From contig NZ_JBHLUN010000001.1 in assembly GCF_042433915.1 (NCBI RefSeq), forward strand, positions 389,336 through 453,335: 64,000 bases of DNA. Reading direction: 5' to 3'. The notes under the pieces were generated by a model. The model searched no databases, was not told the DNA's origin, and saw only the letters and a program-made list of their open reading frames with translations. The position numbers and the translations under genes were made by a program. Shown here in pieces: positions 10,197 through 19,572 of this stretch; the stretch's first letter is position 1; each line of letters begins with the position of its first letter. The stretch is from Roseomonas elaeocarpi (GTDB lineage: Bacteria; Pseudomonadota; Alphaproteobacteria; Acetobacterales; Acetobacteraceae).

Positions 10197-10223
10197 GGCA
10201 GGGCGGCACAGCGCCGCCCTGCC
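10197..10223. terminator. Bidirectional hairpin terminator
   Basis: A perfect 11-bp stem, GGCAGGGCGGC with GCCGCCCTGCC, and a 5-base loop. It occupies the 41-bp gap between the convergent permease and the second solute-binding protein. T-rich sequence (ATTTCT) follows on the plus strand. Confidence 0.85.
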
Positions 10224-10229
10224 AGATTT

Positions 10230-11417
10230 CTACTGCTTCGGCTTCTTGGAGCCGATCTGCTCGTCCCAGCGGCGGAAGGCCGCCACCAGCCGGTCGGGCG
10301 TCAGCGGCCTGGCGGTCGGGCGTTCCCGGAACCAGGTTTCGTATTCCGGCCGGCCGAACTCCCGGACCACGTCCTGGCTTTCCTGCGGCGCCATCGACAG
10401 CGGCGCGTCCGCGATCACCGGCCCCGGATACAGGTAGCCCTTGTCATAGGTCATGGCTTGCTGCTTCGGCTCCAGCAGGAAGGCCATCAGCCGGGCGGCC
10501 ACCGCCACGCGCTCCGGCGCCACGCCCTTGGGCACCGCCATGAAATGCGCGTCCGGCAGCCAGTGCGTGCCATCCAGCATGAAGACCCTGGCTTCCTTCG
10601 GCACGATGCCCAGCACGCGCGGGTTCAGGTCCCAGCCGCAGGCGGTCGCGATGATGTCGCGCGACCCTTCGCCGAACTCGCGCATGGTGGCGGCGGTGCC
10701 GGTGGGATAGTAGTTGATGGTCTCGCCGATGGTCTGCAGGTAGTCCCAGGTCTTGTCCCAGCCATTCAGCGGGTCCGACGGGTCCTTGTCGCCCAGGATG
10801 TAGGGAAGGCCCTGCAGCATGGTCCAGCCTGGGCCGGAATTGGCGGGGCGGGCATAAACGAAGCGGCTGGGATGTGCGCGGGCCCAGCCCAGCAGATCCT
10901 CCGGCGTGCGGATCGCGGCCGTCATGCGGTCGGGCATGTATTCGAACAAGGGCCCGGAGGGCGTGTAGGACACCTCGACGCCGTAGCCGCGGCCGAAATT
11001 CTCCTGCAGCATCTTCGCGCCGGGCACCAGGATCTTGTCGAGGTCCGGCAGCACGTCGGAATAGGCGGGCAGCATCTGCGTCCAGACACCCTGGTTGATG
11101 CCGTCCGACAGGGGGCCGAGCCCCAGCAGCACGAAGTCGATGTCGACGCGCCCGGCATCCTGCTGCGCCTTCAGCTTCGGCGCCAGCTCCGGAGAGGGCG
11201 CGACCTGGATGTTGAGGCGGGAGATCAGTTTCGGGTTCTGCTGCCGGAACAGCTCGATGGCCGGGCGGTCGATCTGCAGCGCGCCGGCGACATCCATGAT
11301 GGACAGCGCGATGGGCGCGCTGGGCAGGGCGGGCGACTGTGCGTGGACCTGGCGCAGCGCAGCCGCCGTGGCGGCGGCGCCCAGCAGCGTGCGCCGGCCC
11401 AGGGAATGATTGATCAT
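10230..11417 (-). CDS. Solute-binding protein, paralogue of the one at 6174
   Basis: A 395-residue exported binding protein. A Tat-like signal (LGRRTLLGAAATAAA) ends near HAQSPA. It shares long blocks with the protein at 6174: LKAQQDAGRVDIDFV, YARPANSGPG, GLPYILGDKDPSDP, NPRVLGIVPKEA and ESQD-REFGRPEY, which indicates duplication. The ATG at 11417 has GGAGGAAGC in front. It has its own promoter region and is convergent with the importer operon. It may load the same permease with a different ligand; this is inference. Confidence 0.9.
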   Translation of the reverse strand: MINHSLGRRTLLGAAATAAALRQVHAQSPALPSAPIALSIMDVAGALQIDRPAIELFRQQNPKLISRLNIQVAPSPELAPKLKAQQDAGRVDIDFVLLGLGPLSDGINQGVWTQMLPAYSDVLPDLDKILVPGAKMLQENFGRGYGVEVSYTPSGPLFEYMPDRMTAAIRTPEDLLGWARAHPSRFVYARPANSGPGWTMLQGLPYILGDKDPSDPLNGWDKTWDYLQTIGETINYYPTGTAATMREFGEGSRDIIATACGWDLNPRVLGIVPKEARVFMLDGTHWLPDAHFMAVPKGVAPERVAVAARLMAFLLEPKQQAMTYDKGYLYPGPVIADAPLSMAPQESQDVVREFGRPEYETWFRERPTARPLTPDRLVAAFRRWDEQIGSKKPKQ

Positions 11418-11535
11418 GCTTCCTCCGTTTTCGTGGCGCGGGCGGGACGAGCGACCGCGCGGCAGGATCAGCGCTAGGAGACGCGCCGATTCCGCAACGA
11501 GCATGCCGCACTCGGCCGCGGCTGGGCAGCACCTT

Positions 11536-11961
11536 ATGGGTTTGTCGAATTGCGCATGTGGCAGAGGCGCCCGGTGCGGGCGCTGTCGCGCAGCGCATCG
11601 GGCGAGATCGCCCGGCAGCGTTGCCGTGCCACGGGCCCGCGCCGGCTTCGCGGGCAAGCCAGCCACTCTCGACGGCGGCCCGGGCTTCTTCCAGGTGCTG
11701 GGCCTGGGTGGGGGGGTGCCGGAGCGCTGCGTCGCGGGCCGGGGCACGCCGTGGGAGATCCCGTCGACCGGCCTGGCCTGCAGGGCCTGTCCCTGCTGCG
11801 GCGAGAACCACCTGCCGGCGGAGGTGCTGCTCGACCTCGTCGCCAGGCACGCGAAGGCAGACGACGTGGAGGAGCGGTTGGTGACCTTCCCACCAGGCGG
11901 CGAGGCAGCGCTGATGGGTTGCCGGACCCCCGCCGAGGCTCCGGGCTTGCCCCGAGGCTAG
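11536..11961 (+). CDS. Uncertain small ORF, possible decayed zinc-ribbon protein
   Basis: An open frame of 141 codons in the 540-bp gap between two minus-strand genes. Most of it has no recognisable homology. Its end carries CRACPCCGENHLPAEVLLDLVA, reminiscent of small acetobacteral proteins in which a CxxC knuckle precedes an L-x-x-L-x-x-R-H helix. The second knuckle expected in such proteins is missing. There is no clear ribosome site at the ATG. It may be non-coding or a remnant. I see nothing else in 11418-11957. Confidence 0.2.
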   Translation: MGLSNCACGRGARCGRCRAAHRARSPGSVAVPRARAGFAGKPATLDGGPGFFQVLGLGGGVPERCVAGRGTPWEIPSTGLACRACPCCGENHLPAEVLLDLVARHAKADDVEERLVTFPPGGEAALMGCRTPAEAPGLPRG

Positions 11962-13016
11962 GGCGTCAGAACCTCCTCCTGCACGTGAGCGGCGGGCGCG
12001 ATGCCGCCGAACAGCCGCACCAGCAGCCCGGACATGCCCTTGTAGTTGGCGCGGTGAAAGGCCGAGGCTTCCGGCATGGCGGCGGCGATGCGGCGGTGCG
12101 CCTCGCCCAGGGCGTGGTACGGCAGCCCGGGCAGCAGGTGATGCAGCGCGTGGTATCGCAGCCCGACCGGCGCCCAGAGCGCCGGCAGCAGCCCCGGCGG
12201 CGGCACGTTGACGCTGTCCAGGTACTGCTCGGTGATGCTCATGGCCTCGCCCTCATTTTCCCAGAGGTGGGCCACCAGGGTGCGCAACTGGTTCAGCACC
12301 GCCACGCCGGAGGCCACCAGCAGGAAGGTCACGAAGGCACCCGAGGCAACGAAGCCGATGCCAACCAGTGCCCAGGCCCAGACGCAGGCCACCGCTTCCC
12401 ACAGCATCCAGTCCCGCCGCGCCTGGCCCTCGGGCGGCTTGCGCCGGAAGGCGGGATCGATCGCCAGCGCCGAATAACGCGCCACGACGACCCGTCGCAG
12501 CGGCGGCACCAGCGCCGAGGCCGGCGCCAGCACGGCGTAGCGCAGCAGCAGCGCCAGGGGCGCCAGGGCCGAGCCGATCAGGAACAAGGCCACGGTCCAG
12601 GGCCGCATCAGCGCCAGCGGCAGGTATTCCGGATCCTCGGCGGTGCCGTAGCGGGTGCGGGCATGATGGAGGTTGTGCACGCCCTCGTACATGAACGACG
12701 GCACCAGCAGCGGCACGCCCACGAGCAGGTTCCAGGCCGTGCGGAAGCCCGGTACGGCGCCGGCCTTCAGGTGGGTCAGCTCGTGGATGAAGCTCAGCGC
12801 CCGGTACAGCGCGAACACGGAAACAGCGCCCGCCAGCAGCCGCACCGGCCAGGGCGCCAACAGGACGGCCAGCGCCAGTGCGCCGTAGCCGAGTGCCACG
12901 GAAAGCAGCAGGTCTGACCAGTAGAGCGCCGGCCGCGCCACGCCGAGGTCGCGCGTCAGCTTGGCGGCTGTCTGGATCAGCCGGTCGTCGGAGGGCGGGG
13001 AGGCGGCTTGTTGCAT
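11958..13016 (-). CDS. Membrane fatty acid desaturase
   Basis: A 352-residue membrane di-iron desaturase that introduces a double bond into acyl chains. The three histidine boxes are present: HELTH at 78-82, HNLHH at 114-118 and HALHH at 289-293. Hydrophobic segments lie around residues 36-75, 98-109, 140-170 and 208-240. The ATG at 13016 was chosen because homology begins shortly after it. An upstream in-frame ATG (MLTSAPRG) would add only a few residues. Regiospecificity cannot be told from sequence. Confidence 0.9.
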   Translation of the reverse strand: MQQAASPPSDDRLIQTAAKLTRDLGVARPALYWSDLLLSVALGYGALALAVLLAPWPVRLLAGAVSVFALYRALSFIHELTHLKAGAVPGFRTAWNLLVGVPLLVPSFMYEGVHNLHHARTRYGTAEDPEYLPLALMRPWTVALFLIGSALAPLALLLRYAVLAPASALVPPLRRVVVARYSALAIDPAFRRKPPEGQARRDWMLWEAVACVWAWALVGIGFVASGAFVTFLLVASGVAVLNQLRTLVAHLWENEGEAMSITEQYLDSVNVPPPGLLPALWAPVGLRYHALHHLLPGLPYHALGEAHRRIAAAMPEASAFHRANYKGMSGLLVRLFGGIAPAAHVQEEVLTP

Positions 13017-13379
13017 GGCGGTGAAACTTCTGCCGCGGGGCGCTGACGTCAACATTTTGCTGCTCGTAGCAGACCAGCCATGCCGATGCGGTGGAGGGCG
13101 GAACGAGAACGGTCGAGCCTCCGATGGGCGCGTCCGGATCTGCCTGCGCCTGGGTAGGGAGAGCCTGGTGCCGGGCCCTGTCGCCTCCGCTGTTCTGCGG
13201 GCGGGAAAGCGAGTGCTCGCCAGCCCGATGAGCATGGCCTAAAAGTATTTCCAGTGCGAAATGGCGGAAGATGGGTCAAGAGTTCTCCTGCCTGCAAGAA
13301 AAACAGGAGCCGGACGACCCGATAATACTGGAACTGGCGTTCACCAGATGATGGTGAACGCCAGTAATTCACACGAACG
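13017..13379. other. Intergenic region upstream of the desaturase
   Basis: 363 bp with no credible gene. It holds the hairpin at 13333-13365 and a smaller inverted repeat, CTCCTG (13285-13290) with CAGGAG (13304-13309), separated by an A-rich loop. The part next to 13016 should contain the desaturase promoter, but I cannot place its boxes. Confidence 0.5.
13333..13365. terminator. Hairpin terminator downstream of the cytochrome c operon
   Basis: A 13-bp perfect stem (ACTGGCGTTCACC with its complement) and a 7-base loop, 15 bases after the cytochrome stop on the minus strand. Only a weak T-rich tail (AGTATTAT) follows, so termination may depend mainly on the strong stem. Confidence 0.7.
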
Positions 13380-14687
13380 TTAATCGATGTTCCGCGCCTT
13401 GGCGACATCCGCCGGGGTGACCTTGGAAGGCTTCCCGCCGAAATGGCCTATGACGTAGTTCGCCAGCGCGGCCAGTTCGGGATCGGAATAGGCCCGGCCG
13501 AAGGCAGGCATGAAGACGCTTCCGTCGTTCGTTTCCATGTGACTGCCGTGGATGAGGACCTGGAGCAGGTTCGTCGCCGCGGGATCGTTGACGGTCTGGC
13601 TCCCGCGCAGGGCGGCGTGGGAATGTTGCAGTCCTTCTCCGTTCCAGCCATGGCAACTCGCGCAGGCGCCCTGGAACAGGGTGAGGCCGAGCGTTGCGTC
13701 CGCCGTCTGCTCAGGGGGTGGGGAGAAGGCGGTGGAGGCCCTGAGCGAGGGTGGATCGGTGTTGACCGTGATGTCCGCTCCGCCGCGCTGCGGCGGCACG
13801 GTGCGCAGGTAGGTCACCATGGCGTGGATATCGTCGGAGGTCAGGAAGCGGAGGCTGTACTCCACGGCCTCGGCCATGCTGCCCGAGGCGGAACCGCGTC
13901 CTTCCGCATGGCCCTTGGACAGGTAGTCGGCGATCTGCTGATCGGACCAGGCGCCGATGCCGACCTCCCGGTCGGAGGTCAGGTTGTAGGCCATCCATCC
14001 CGCCGTGAGCGCGCCGGCGAACTTCCTGCCTTCGTCGCGCGCGAAGAGCTGGTTGCGCGGCGTGTGGCATTCGCCGCAGTGACCGAGACCCTCCACGAGG
14101 TAGGCGCCGCGGTTCCACTCAGGAGAGCGCTGCGGGTCGGGTTGATAAGGGCCTGAAGGCTTGAACAGCAGGTTCCAGCCCCGCATCAGGTAGCGCTGGT
14201 TGAACGGAAAGCTGAGATCGGCCGCGGGCGCCACGGAGCGGGCCGGGGGCAGGCTGAAGATATAGTCCTTCAGCGCCAGCACGTCCTCGTCGCTCATCAG
14301 CGCGTAGGCCGTGTAGGGAAATGCCGGATACAGGTTGTGGCCGTCGCGGCTGACACCCTGGCGCACGGCGCGCACGAATTCCGCGTCGCTCCACTGGCCG
14401 ATCCCGGTTTCCTTGTCCGGCGTGATGTTCGAGGCGTAGATCGTGCCGAAGGGCAGGTGGAACGGCAGCCCGCCAGCGTAGCGCGCGCCGTTGCCCAGCG
14501 TGTGACAGGCCTCGCAGTCGGCCGCGCGCGCGATGTATTCGCCCCGGCGGATCGAGGCCTCGCCTTGCGGCACGCGCGCCCTGGCGGCGCTCACGTCCGG
14601 CAGGGAAGCGGGCCAGAAGAAGAAGGCAGCGGCCCCGATCACCGCGAGGGCGACCAGGGCGAGGAGATAACGGAGGACGCGGCGCAC
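13380..14687 (-). CDS. Tri-haem membrane cytochrome c subunit of a periplasmic dehydrogenase
   Basis: A 435-residue protein with an N-terminal membrane anchor/signal (LLALVALAVIGAAAFFFWP). It has three CxxCH haem c sites: CEACH at 58-62, CGECH at 204-208 and CASCH at 342-346. This is the architecture of alcohol/gluconate-type dehydrogenase cytochrome subunits, which pass electrons to ubiquinone or a terminal oxidase. It lies eight bases downstream of the molybdopterin subunit on the same strand and is likely its electron acceptor. Confidence 0.92.
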   Translation of the reverse strand: MRRVLRYLLALVALAVIGAAAFFFWPASLPDVSAARARVPQGEASIRRGEYIARAADCEACHTLGNGARYAGGLPFHLPFGTIYASNITPDKETGIGQWSDAEFVRAVRQGVSRDGHNLYPAFPYTAYALMSDEDVLALKDYIFSLPPARSVAPAADLSFPFNQRYLMRGWNLLFKPSGPYQPDPQRSPEWNRGAYLVEGLGHCGECHTPRNQLFARDEGRKFAGALTAGWMAYNLTSDREVGIGAWSDQQIADYLSKGHAEGRGSASGSMAEAVEYSLRFLTSDDIHAMVTYLRTVPPQRGGADITVNTDPPSLRASTAFSPPPEQTADATLGLTLFQGACASCHGWNGEGLQHSHAALRGSQTVNDPAATNLLQVLIHGSHMETNDGSVFMPAFGRAYSDPELAALANYVIGHFGGKPSKVTPADVAKARNID

Positions 14688-14695
14688 CGGGGGCG

Positions 14696-16990
14696 TTACC
14701 GCGCCGCGCTGGCGAGAGCGGGCCCACGACCCACGGGAGCGGAGGATGTCCGCACGGCCGTGTCACGGACCAGTTCCTGCCGGTTCAGGGGGTAGCGCCG
14801 CAGCCGCTGGCCAGTGGCGGCGAAGACCGCGTTGGCGAGGGCGGGGGCTGCGGACACCGTGCCGCATTCCCCGATGCCGCCGGGATTCTCGTTGTTGCGG
14901 ATGTGGTGGACCTCGATCGGCGGGGTCTCGTTCATGCGCATCATGCGGTAATCGTTGAAGTTGTTCTGCTGCACGCGGCCGCCTTCGAAGGTGATGTCGC
15001 TGTAGAGCGCCGCCGAAAGGCCGAAGACGAGCCCGCCCTCGATCTGCGCGGCCACGGTGTCGGGGTTGATCGTTTCGCCGCAGTCCACGGCCGCGACGAC
15101 GCGCCGGAGCCTGATTTCGCCCAGTGGCGATACCTCCGCCTCCACCACCACGGCGAGGTAGCTGCCGAAGCTGTCATGCAGGGAGATGCCCCGCCCGACC
15201 CCGGCCGGGAGCGGCGTGCCCCAGCCCGACTTCTCGGCCGCGAGGTCCAGCACAGCGCGGGCACGCGGCTTGCCCGACAGCAGCGCGCGCCGGTATTCCA
15301 CCGGATCACGGCCCGCGGCATGGGCCAGCTCGTCCATGAAGCTTTCGACGACGAAGACGTTGTGCGTCGGGCCGACGCCGCGCCACCAGGTGATGGGGAT
15401 GGGCGGGTCTTCCCGTGTCCAGTCCACGTGCACTACGGGCAGGTCGTAGGGCGGCTCCTGCGCCCCCTCCACCGCATCGGCGTCCAGCTTTCCTTCGGCC
15501 AGGCCGCCCGGGAAGTAGTGTCCCATCACGGAGCCGCCGGTCACGTGATCCACCCAGGCGATCGGCTTGCCATCGGCATCGAGGGCCGCGGAAATCCGGT
15601 CGTAGTAGGCGGGGCGGTAAAGGTCGTGCTGGATGTCCTCCTCGCGGCTCCAGATGATCTTGATGGGGTAGCTGACCTGCTTGGCGATGGCCGCGGCCTG
15701 CTTGATCGAATCCGCCTCCAGCCGCCGCCCGAAGCCGCCGCCGAGGAGCTGGTTGTGAACCATCACCTTCTCGGGCGGCAGGCCCAGCTCCTTGGCCGCC
15801 ACGGTCTGCGCGACGGTGGGAACCTGCGTGCCCACCCAGATGTCGCAGCCGTCCGGGCGGACATGGATGGTGGTGTTGATCGGCTCCATCGTGGCGTGGG
15901 CGAGGAAGGGCAGTTCGTAGGCCGCCTCGACGCGCTTGGCCGCCCGCCCGAAGGCCTCGTCCGGGTTGCCGACGCGCCGCGCCTGCACCGCGGCGCGCTT
16001 GCCGTAGGCACCTTTGAGCGTTTCAACCAGGTCGCGGCTCGAGAGATTGGCGTGCGGGCCGCCGTTCCAGTCGATCCGCAGCGCCTCCAGCCCCTTCTTC
16101 GCGGCCCAGTAGTGATCGGCGATGACGGCGACGGTGTCCGCGGTCCGGATCACGTCGCGCACCCCGGGCACGGCACGGGCCGGCTTGTCATCCACGCCGC
16201 GCAGCGTGCCGCCGAACACCGGGCAGGCGGCCACGGTCGCGACCTTCATGCCGGGAACACGGACGTCGATGCCGAAGATCGCGCTGCCATCGGTCTTGCC
16301 CGGGCTGTCCAGCCGCTTCACGGGCTTGCCGATGATCTCCCACTGTTGCGCCGTCTTCAGCGGCACGTCGTGGGGCACGGGCTGCCGGCCGGCATCCTCC
16401 ACGAGGTCGCCGTAGCCGATGCTGCGCCCGGTTGGGCCGTGGGTAACGGTCGCGCGCCGTGCCGTGCATTCCCCGGCGGGCACGTCCCAGCGGGCGGCGG
16501 CGGCGCCGACGAGCATGGTGCGGGCCGCGGCGCCCGCCTGGCGCAGCGGCACCCAGGCGCCGCGGACCGAGGTGGAGCCGCCGGTGGACTGCGACTTCAG
16601 CAGGGGCTGGCGGTAAAGCTCCTCGTTGGGCGGGGCGGCCTGGAGGCGGACCTGATCGAGGCCGACCTCCAGTTCCTCCGCCAGCAGCGTGGCCTCGCCG
16701 GTGTAGATCCCCTGTCCCATCTCGACGTTGGGCAGGATCAGGGTCACCGTGCCGTCGCGGCCGATGCGGATGAAGCCACCGGGGGCGAAGCCCTGGAAGG
16801 CATCACCCGTGTCGCCCCCGCCCGTTTCCTGCTGGAGGGCCTGGAGGCCTGGCTGTTCGCCGGCGGCGTGCGCCTTCCGACGTGTCAGCGCGGCGAAGGC
16901 GAGAACCAGGCCACCCGTCAGGACATGCCGGCGCGACGGGGGTGCGGACTCGACCCGGGCGTAGGAGGGGCCGGTGCGAAGCGGTTCCAT
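14696..16990 (-). CDS. Molybdopterin-binding subunit of an isoquinoline 1-oxidoreductase/aldehyde dehydrogenase-type hydroxylase
   Basis: A 764-residue xanthine oxidase-family large subunit. It has a twin-arginine export signal (SRRHVLTGG, Arg20-Arg21) and IorB-like sequence: NVEMGQGIYTGEATLLAEEL, HNQLLGGGFGRRLEADS for cofactor contact, TWWRGVGPTHNVFVVESFMDE and the C-terminal GIGECGTVSAAPALANAV with the catalytic-glutamate region. The ATG at 16990 has GAGGA upstream, and the Fe-S subunit ends 11 bases before. With that subunit and the cytochrome it forms a periplasmic hydroxylase. Substrate (N-heterocycle or aldehyde) is unknown. Confidence 0.92.
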   Translation of the reverse strand: MEPLRTGPSYARVESAPPSRRHVLTGGLVLAFAALTRRKAHAAGEQPGLQALQQETGGGDTGDAFQGFAPGGFIRIGRDGTVTLILPNVEMGQGIYTGEATLLAEELEVGLDQVRLQAAPPNEELYRQPLLKSQSTGGSTSVRGAWVPLRQAGAAARTMLVGAAAARWDVPAGECTARRATVTHGPTGRSIGYGDLVEDAGRQPVPHDVPLKTAQQWEIIGKPVKRLDSPGKTDGSAIFGIDVRVPGMKVATVAACPVFGGTLRGVDDKPARAVPGVRDVIRTADTVAVIADHYWAAKKGLEALRIDWNGGPHANLSSRDLVETLKGAYGKRAAVQARRVGNPDEAFGRAAKRVEAAYELPFLAHATMEPINTTIHVRPDGCDIWVGTQVPTVAQTVAAKELGLPPEKVMVHNQLLGGGFGRRLEADSIKQAAAIAKQVSYPIKIIWSREEDIQHDLYRPAYYDRISAALDADGKPIAWVDHVTGGSVMGHYFPGGLAEGKLDADAVEGAQEPPYDLPVVHVDWTREDPPIPITWWRGVGPTHNVFVVESFMDELAHAAGRDPVEYRRALLSGKPRARAVLDLAAEKSGWGTPLPAGVGRGISLHDSFGSYLAVVVEAEVSPLGEIRLRRVVAAVDCGETINPDTVAAQIEGGLVFGLSAALYSDITFEGGRVQQNNFNDYRMMRMNETPPIEVHHIRNNENPGGIGECGTVSAAPALANAVFAATGQRLRRYPLNRQELVRDTAVRTSSAPVGRGPALASAAR

Positions 16991-17001
16991 GCGGCGCGTC
17001 C

Positions 17002-17460
17002 TCAGGCCTGGGAGGCTTGCTTGATGGCCGCGCGGATGCGCGTGTAGGTGCCGCAGCGACAGATGTTGCCGGACATGGCGGAGTCGATGTCGGTGTCGTT
17101 GGGCTGCGGCTTGCGTGCCAGCAGGGCCGCGGCCGACATCACCTGCCCCGACTGGCAGTAGCCGCACTGCGGCACATCGAGGTCGACCCAGGCCTCCTGG
17201 ATCTTCTTTCCCACCGGGCTCTGCCCGACCGCTTCCACGGTCACGACCTGTCGCTGGCCGATGGAGCCCACGGGGAGAATGCAGGACCGCACCGGATTGC
17301 CCTCGAGGTGAACGGTGCAGGCGCCGCACTGGGCGACGCCGCAGCCGAACTTGGTTCCCGTCAGCCCTATGACGTCGCGGAGGACCCACAGCAGCGGCAT
17401 ATCCGCTGGAACGTCAACGGCGTGGGTCGCGCCGTTCACAGACAGGGAGATCGTGGCCAT
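17002..17460 (-). CDS. [2Fe-2S] subunit of the same molybdenum hydroxylase
   Basis: A 152-residue ferredoxin-like subunit with two [2Fe-2S] centres. The plant-type site uses Cys40, Cys45, Cys48 and Cys60. The C-terminal site uses Cys99, Cys102, Cys134 and Cys136 (CGYC and CRC). It has no signal peptide of its own; in this family it is exported together with the Tat-tagged large subunit. It is first gene of the three-gene operon 17460-13380. Confidence 0.95.
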   Translation of the reverse strand: MATISLSVNGATHAVDVPADMPLLWVLRDVIGLTGTKFGCGVAQCGACTVHLEGNPVRSCILPVGSIGQRQVVTVEAVGQSPVGKKIQEAWVDLDVPQCGYCQSGQVMSAAALLARKPQPNDTDIDSAMSGNICRCGTYTRIRAAIKQASQA

Positions 17461-17779
17461 CCGTCATTCACCCCAGGTAAGTCATTTGCTGGCCCATGAT
17501 CGGCCCGAGCCGAGCCAGGAGCTCATGCTACTCAACGCCCCAGCATAGGGGGTGTGGGTGTCAGGCTCACAGGCGCGCGCTGCTTGTTGAAGTTGTGAGC
17601 GGTATCGAACGACTGGTCAGTGCAATATCCGGTGAAGCAGCAATTGACTTTGCGGGATAGCCTGACCGTTCGACGAGGGCTGAAGGTTCGTTTCAACGTC
17701 TGATTGTCACGGCTATGGAAGGCTTGGACATCACGAAGAAATGCTTGCGGCTGCGTCGCGGGCGAGCGCGGCCTGCCGT
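17461..17779. other. Intergenic region upstream of the molybdenum hydroxylase operon
   Basis: 319 bp between two minus-strand operons. It must hold the 3' end of the sugar transporter transcript and the promoter of the oxidoreductase. It is lower in GC than its surroundings (for example AGCAATTGACTTTGC), but I see no gene, clear hairpin or convincing promoter boxes. Confidence 0.4.
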
Positions 17780-18610
17780 TCACCCCTTCGTGGCGCCGGC
17801 AAGGAACCCGCTCATCACCTTGCGCTGCGTCAGGACGAAGAGGACGATCACGGGCAGCGTCGTCAGCGTGGACAGCGCCATCGTCGCCTGGACATTGATC
17901 CCCCACTCGGAATTCAGCGCGAGCAGCGCCACCGGAAGCGTGTAGGTGTCCGGTCCCGCCGAAAGAACCAGGATCGGGAACCACTGCTTCCAGGTCAGCA
18001 GGAAGGCGATCAGGACGGAGGTCGTCACGACGGGACGCGCGATCGGCAGAACGACGCGCAGAAAGGTCTGGGCCTCGCTCGCCCCGTCCATCTGCGCGGC
18101 CTCCAGCATCTCGCGCGGGATGGCGCGGAAGAACTGGTCGAACAGGAAGAAGACGAGCGGCACGAGCGCCAGCACCAGGACCAGCCCTGCCCAGGTGCCG
18201 AGCAGCCCGAGGCGGTAGGTGACGAAGTAGAGGGGGATCACCAGCAGCATGTGCGGGTACATGATCGTCAGCATGAAACCGTAGCGCACCGGCCGGAAGC
18301 CGGGCAGGCTGGGGCGGCGGTACAGGGCGTAGGCGCCGATCCCCATGACCGCGACGCCGAGAAGGGTGGCCGCCGTCGTCAGGACGAAGGAGTTGATCGC
18401 GTAGGTCGAGAGATCCTCGCCGCCCAGGCGCCGGATGGAGCGCCAGGCCGCGAGGTCGAACCGCTCGGGCAGGAGGCGCAGCGGGGCGGAAAGGATCTGC
18501 TCCTGCGTCCGGAACGATGCCACGAACATCCACCAGAACGGATAGGCGAAGAAGACCGCGACCGCCGATGCCAGGGCGTAGAGGCCGATTTGTGCCAGGA
18601 GCTTCCTCAT
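17780..18610 (-). CDS. Sugar ABC transporter permease (MalG type)
   Basis: A 276-residue permease with about six membrane spans, beginning LYALASAVAVFFAYPFWWMF. The EAA docking loop reads EAAQMDGASEAQTFLRVVLP. Family and gene order place it as second permease of a CUT1 sugar importer. Its start overlaps the preceding permease stop (ATGA). No ATPase gene follows. Confidence 0.93.
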   Translation of the reverse strand: MRKLLAQIGLYALASAVAVFFAYPFWWMFVASFRTQEQILSAPLRLLPERFDLAAWRSIRRLGGEDLSTYAINSFVLTTAATLLGVAVMGIGAYALYRRPSLPGFRPVRYGFMLTIMYPHMLLVIPLYFVTYRLGLLGTWAGLVLVLALVPLVFFLFDQFFRAIPREMLEAAQMDGASEAQTFLRVVLPIARPVVTTSVLIAFLLTWKQWFPILVLSAGPDTYTLPVALLALNSEWGINVQATMALSTLTTLPVIVLFVLTQRKVMSGFLAGATKG

Positions 18611-19569
18611 CGCGCCTCTCCCCTTTCACCAAGCCAGAGCACGGCGGCCGCGAGGACGAAGACCATCGTGAAGAGGATCGTCGCCATCGCCGTAGCCTCT
18701 CCGTAAAGCGCCACGTCGAACTTCGAGTAGGCATAGTAGGACACGAAATTGGTCGCGTAGTTCGGTCCGCCCTTGGTGATGACCACCACCACGGTGAAGG
18801 TCTTCAGGAACTGGATCAGGGCGTAGACCGCGTTCACCGCGATGGCGGGTCGCAGCTGGGGAAGAACGACGTAGCGGAAGCGCTGCCACGCATTGGCGCC
18901 GTCGATCCGCGCGGCCTCCGTCAGGCCCTGGTCCAGCAGCTGCAGGTTCGTGAGGAAGATCAGGGCGTAGAGCCCGACATTGTGCCAGGCTTCCACGGCC
19001 ACCAACGTGCCGAAGGCGGTCCAGGGCTGCGTGACGCCTGGAAAGGGCGCGAGGCCGAGGCTCAGCAGCACCGCGTTGAGCGCGCCGAAATTCGTGTTCA
19101 CGAGCCACTTCCAGGTGATGAAGCCCGCCACGTCCGGGGTGACCACGGGAAGAAAAACCGCGAGCTTGAACAGGGTGCGGCCCCGTCGCAGCAGCGGATG
19201 CGCCAGCAGCAGCGCGAGGGCGAGCGCCAGGCCGAGGTTCAGGGCCACGGAAGCAACCGTGAAGAACAGCGTACGCCAGAGCGAGGCAAGGAAGGCGGGA
19301 TCGCTTAGCACGGAGCGGAAGTTGGCAAGGCCCGCCCATTCCGGCGCGTCGCTCAGCGCGGTTGCGGACCTCGTGAAGGCCACGACGATGCTTTCCCCGA
19401 TCGGCCACAGGCCGAACAGCGCGGTTAGCGCCGCGAAGGGCAGCAGGAACAGGTAAAGGACGCGGTTGCGCCAGGCGTCGTTCGCGCGACGAAGGAAGAT
19501 CGGGACAGGGCGGGGCGACGCTCCTGCCGCGGAGGTCGCCAGGGTGGCGGTCGTTGTTTGCGCCGGCAC
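18607..19569 (-). CDS. Sugar ABC transporter permease (MalF type)
   Basis: A 320-residue CUT1 permease. It has a 40-residue cytoplasmic N-terminus, then membrane spans (VLYLFLLPFAALTALFGLWP first) and the docking loop EAARIDGANAWQRFRYVVLP. It starts three bases after the solute-binding protein stop and overlaps the MalG-type gene, so the three are one transcript. Confidence 0.93.
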   Translation of the reverse strand: MPAQTTTATLATSAAGASPRPVPIFLRRANDAWRNRVLYLFLLPFAALTALFGLWPIGESIVVAFTRSATALSDAPEWAGLANFRSVLSDPAFLASLWRTLFFTVASVALNLGLALALALLLAHPLLRRGRTLFKLAVFLPVVTPDVAGFITWKWLVNTNFGALNAVLLSLGLAPFPGVTQPWTAFGTLVAVEAWHNVGLYALIFLTNLQLLDQGLTEAARIDGANAWQRFRYVVLPQLRPAIAVNAVYALIQFLKTFTVVVVITKGGPNYATNFVSYYAYSKFDVALYGEATAMATILFTMVFVLAAAVLWLGERGEAR

Positions 19570-19572
19570 GTG

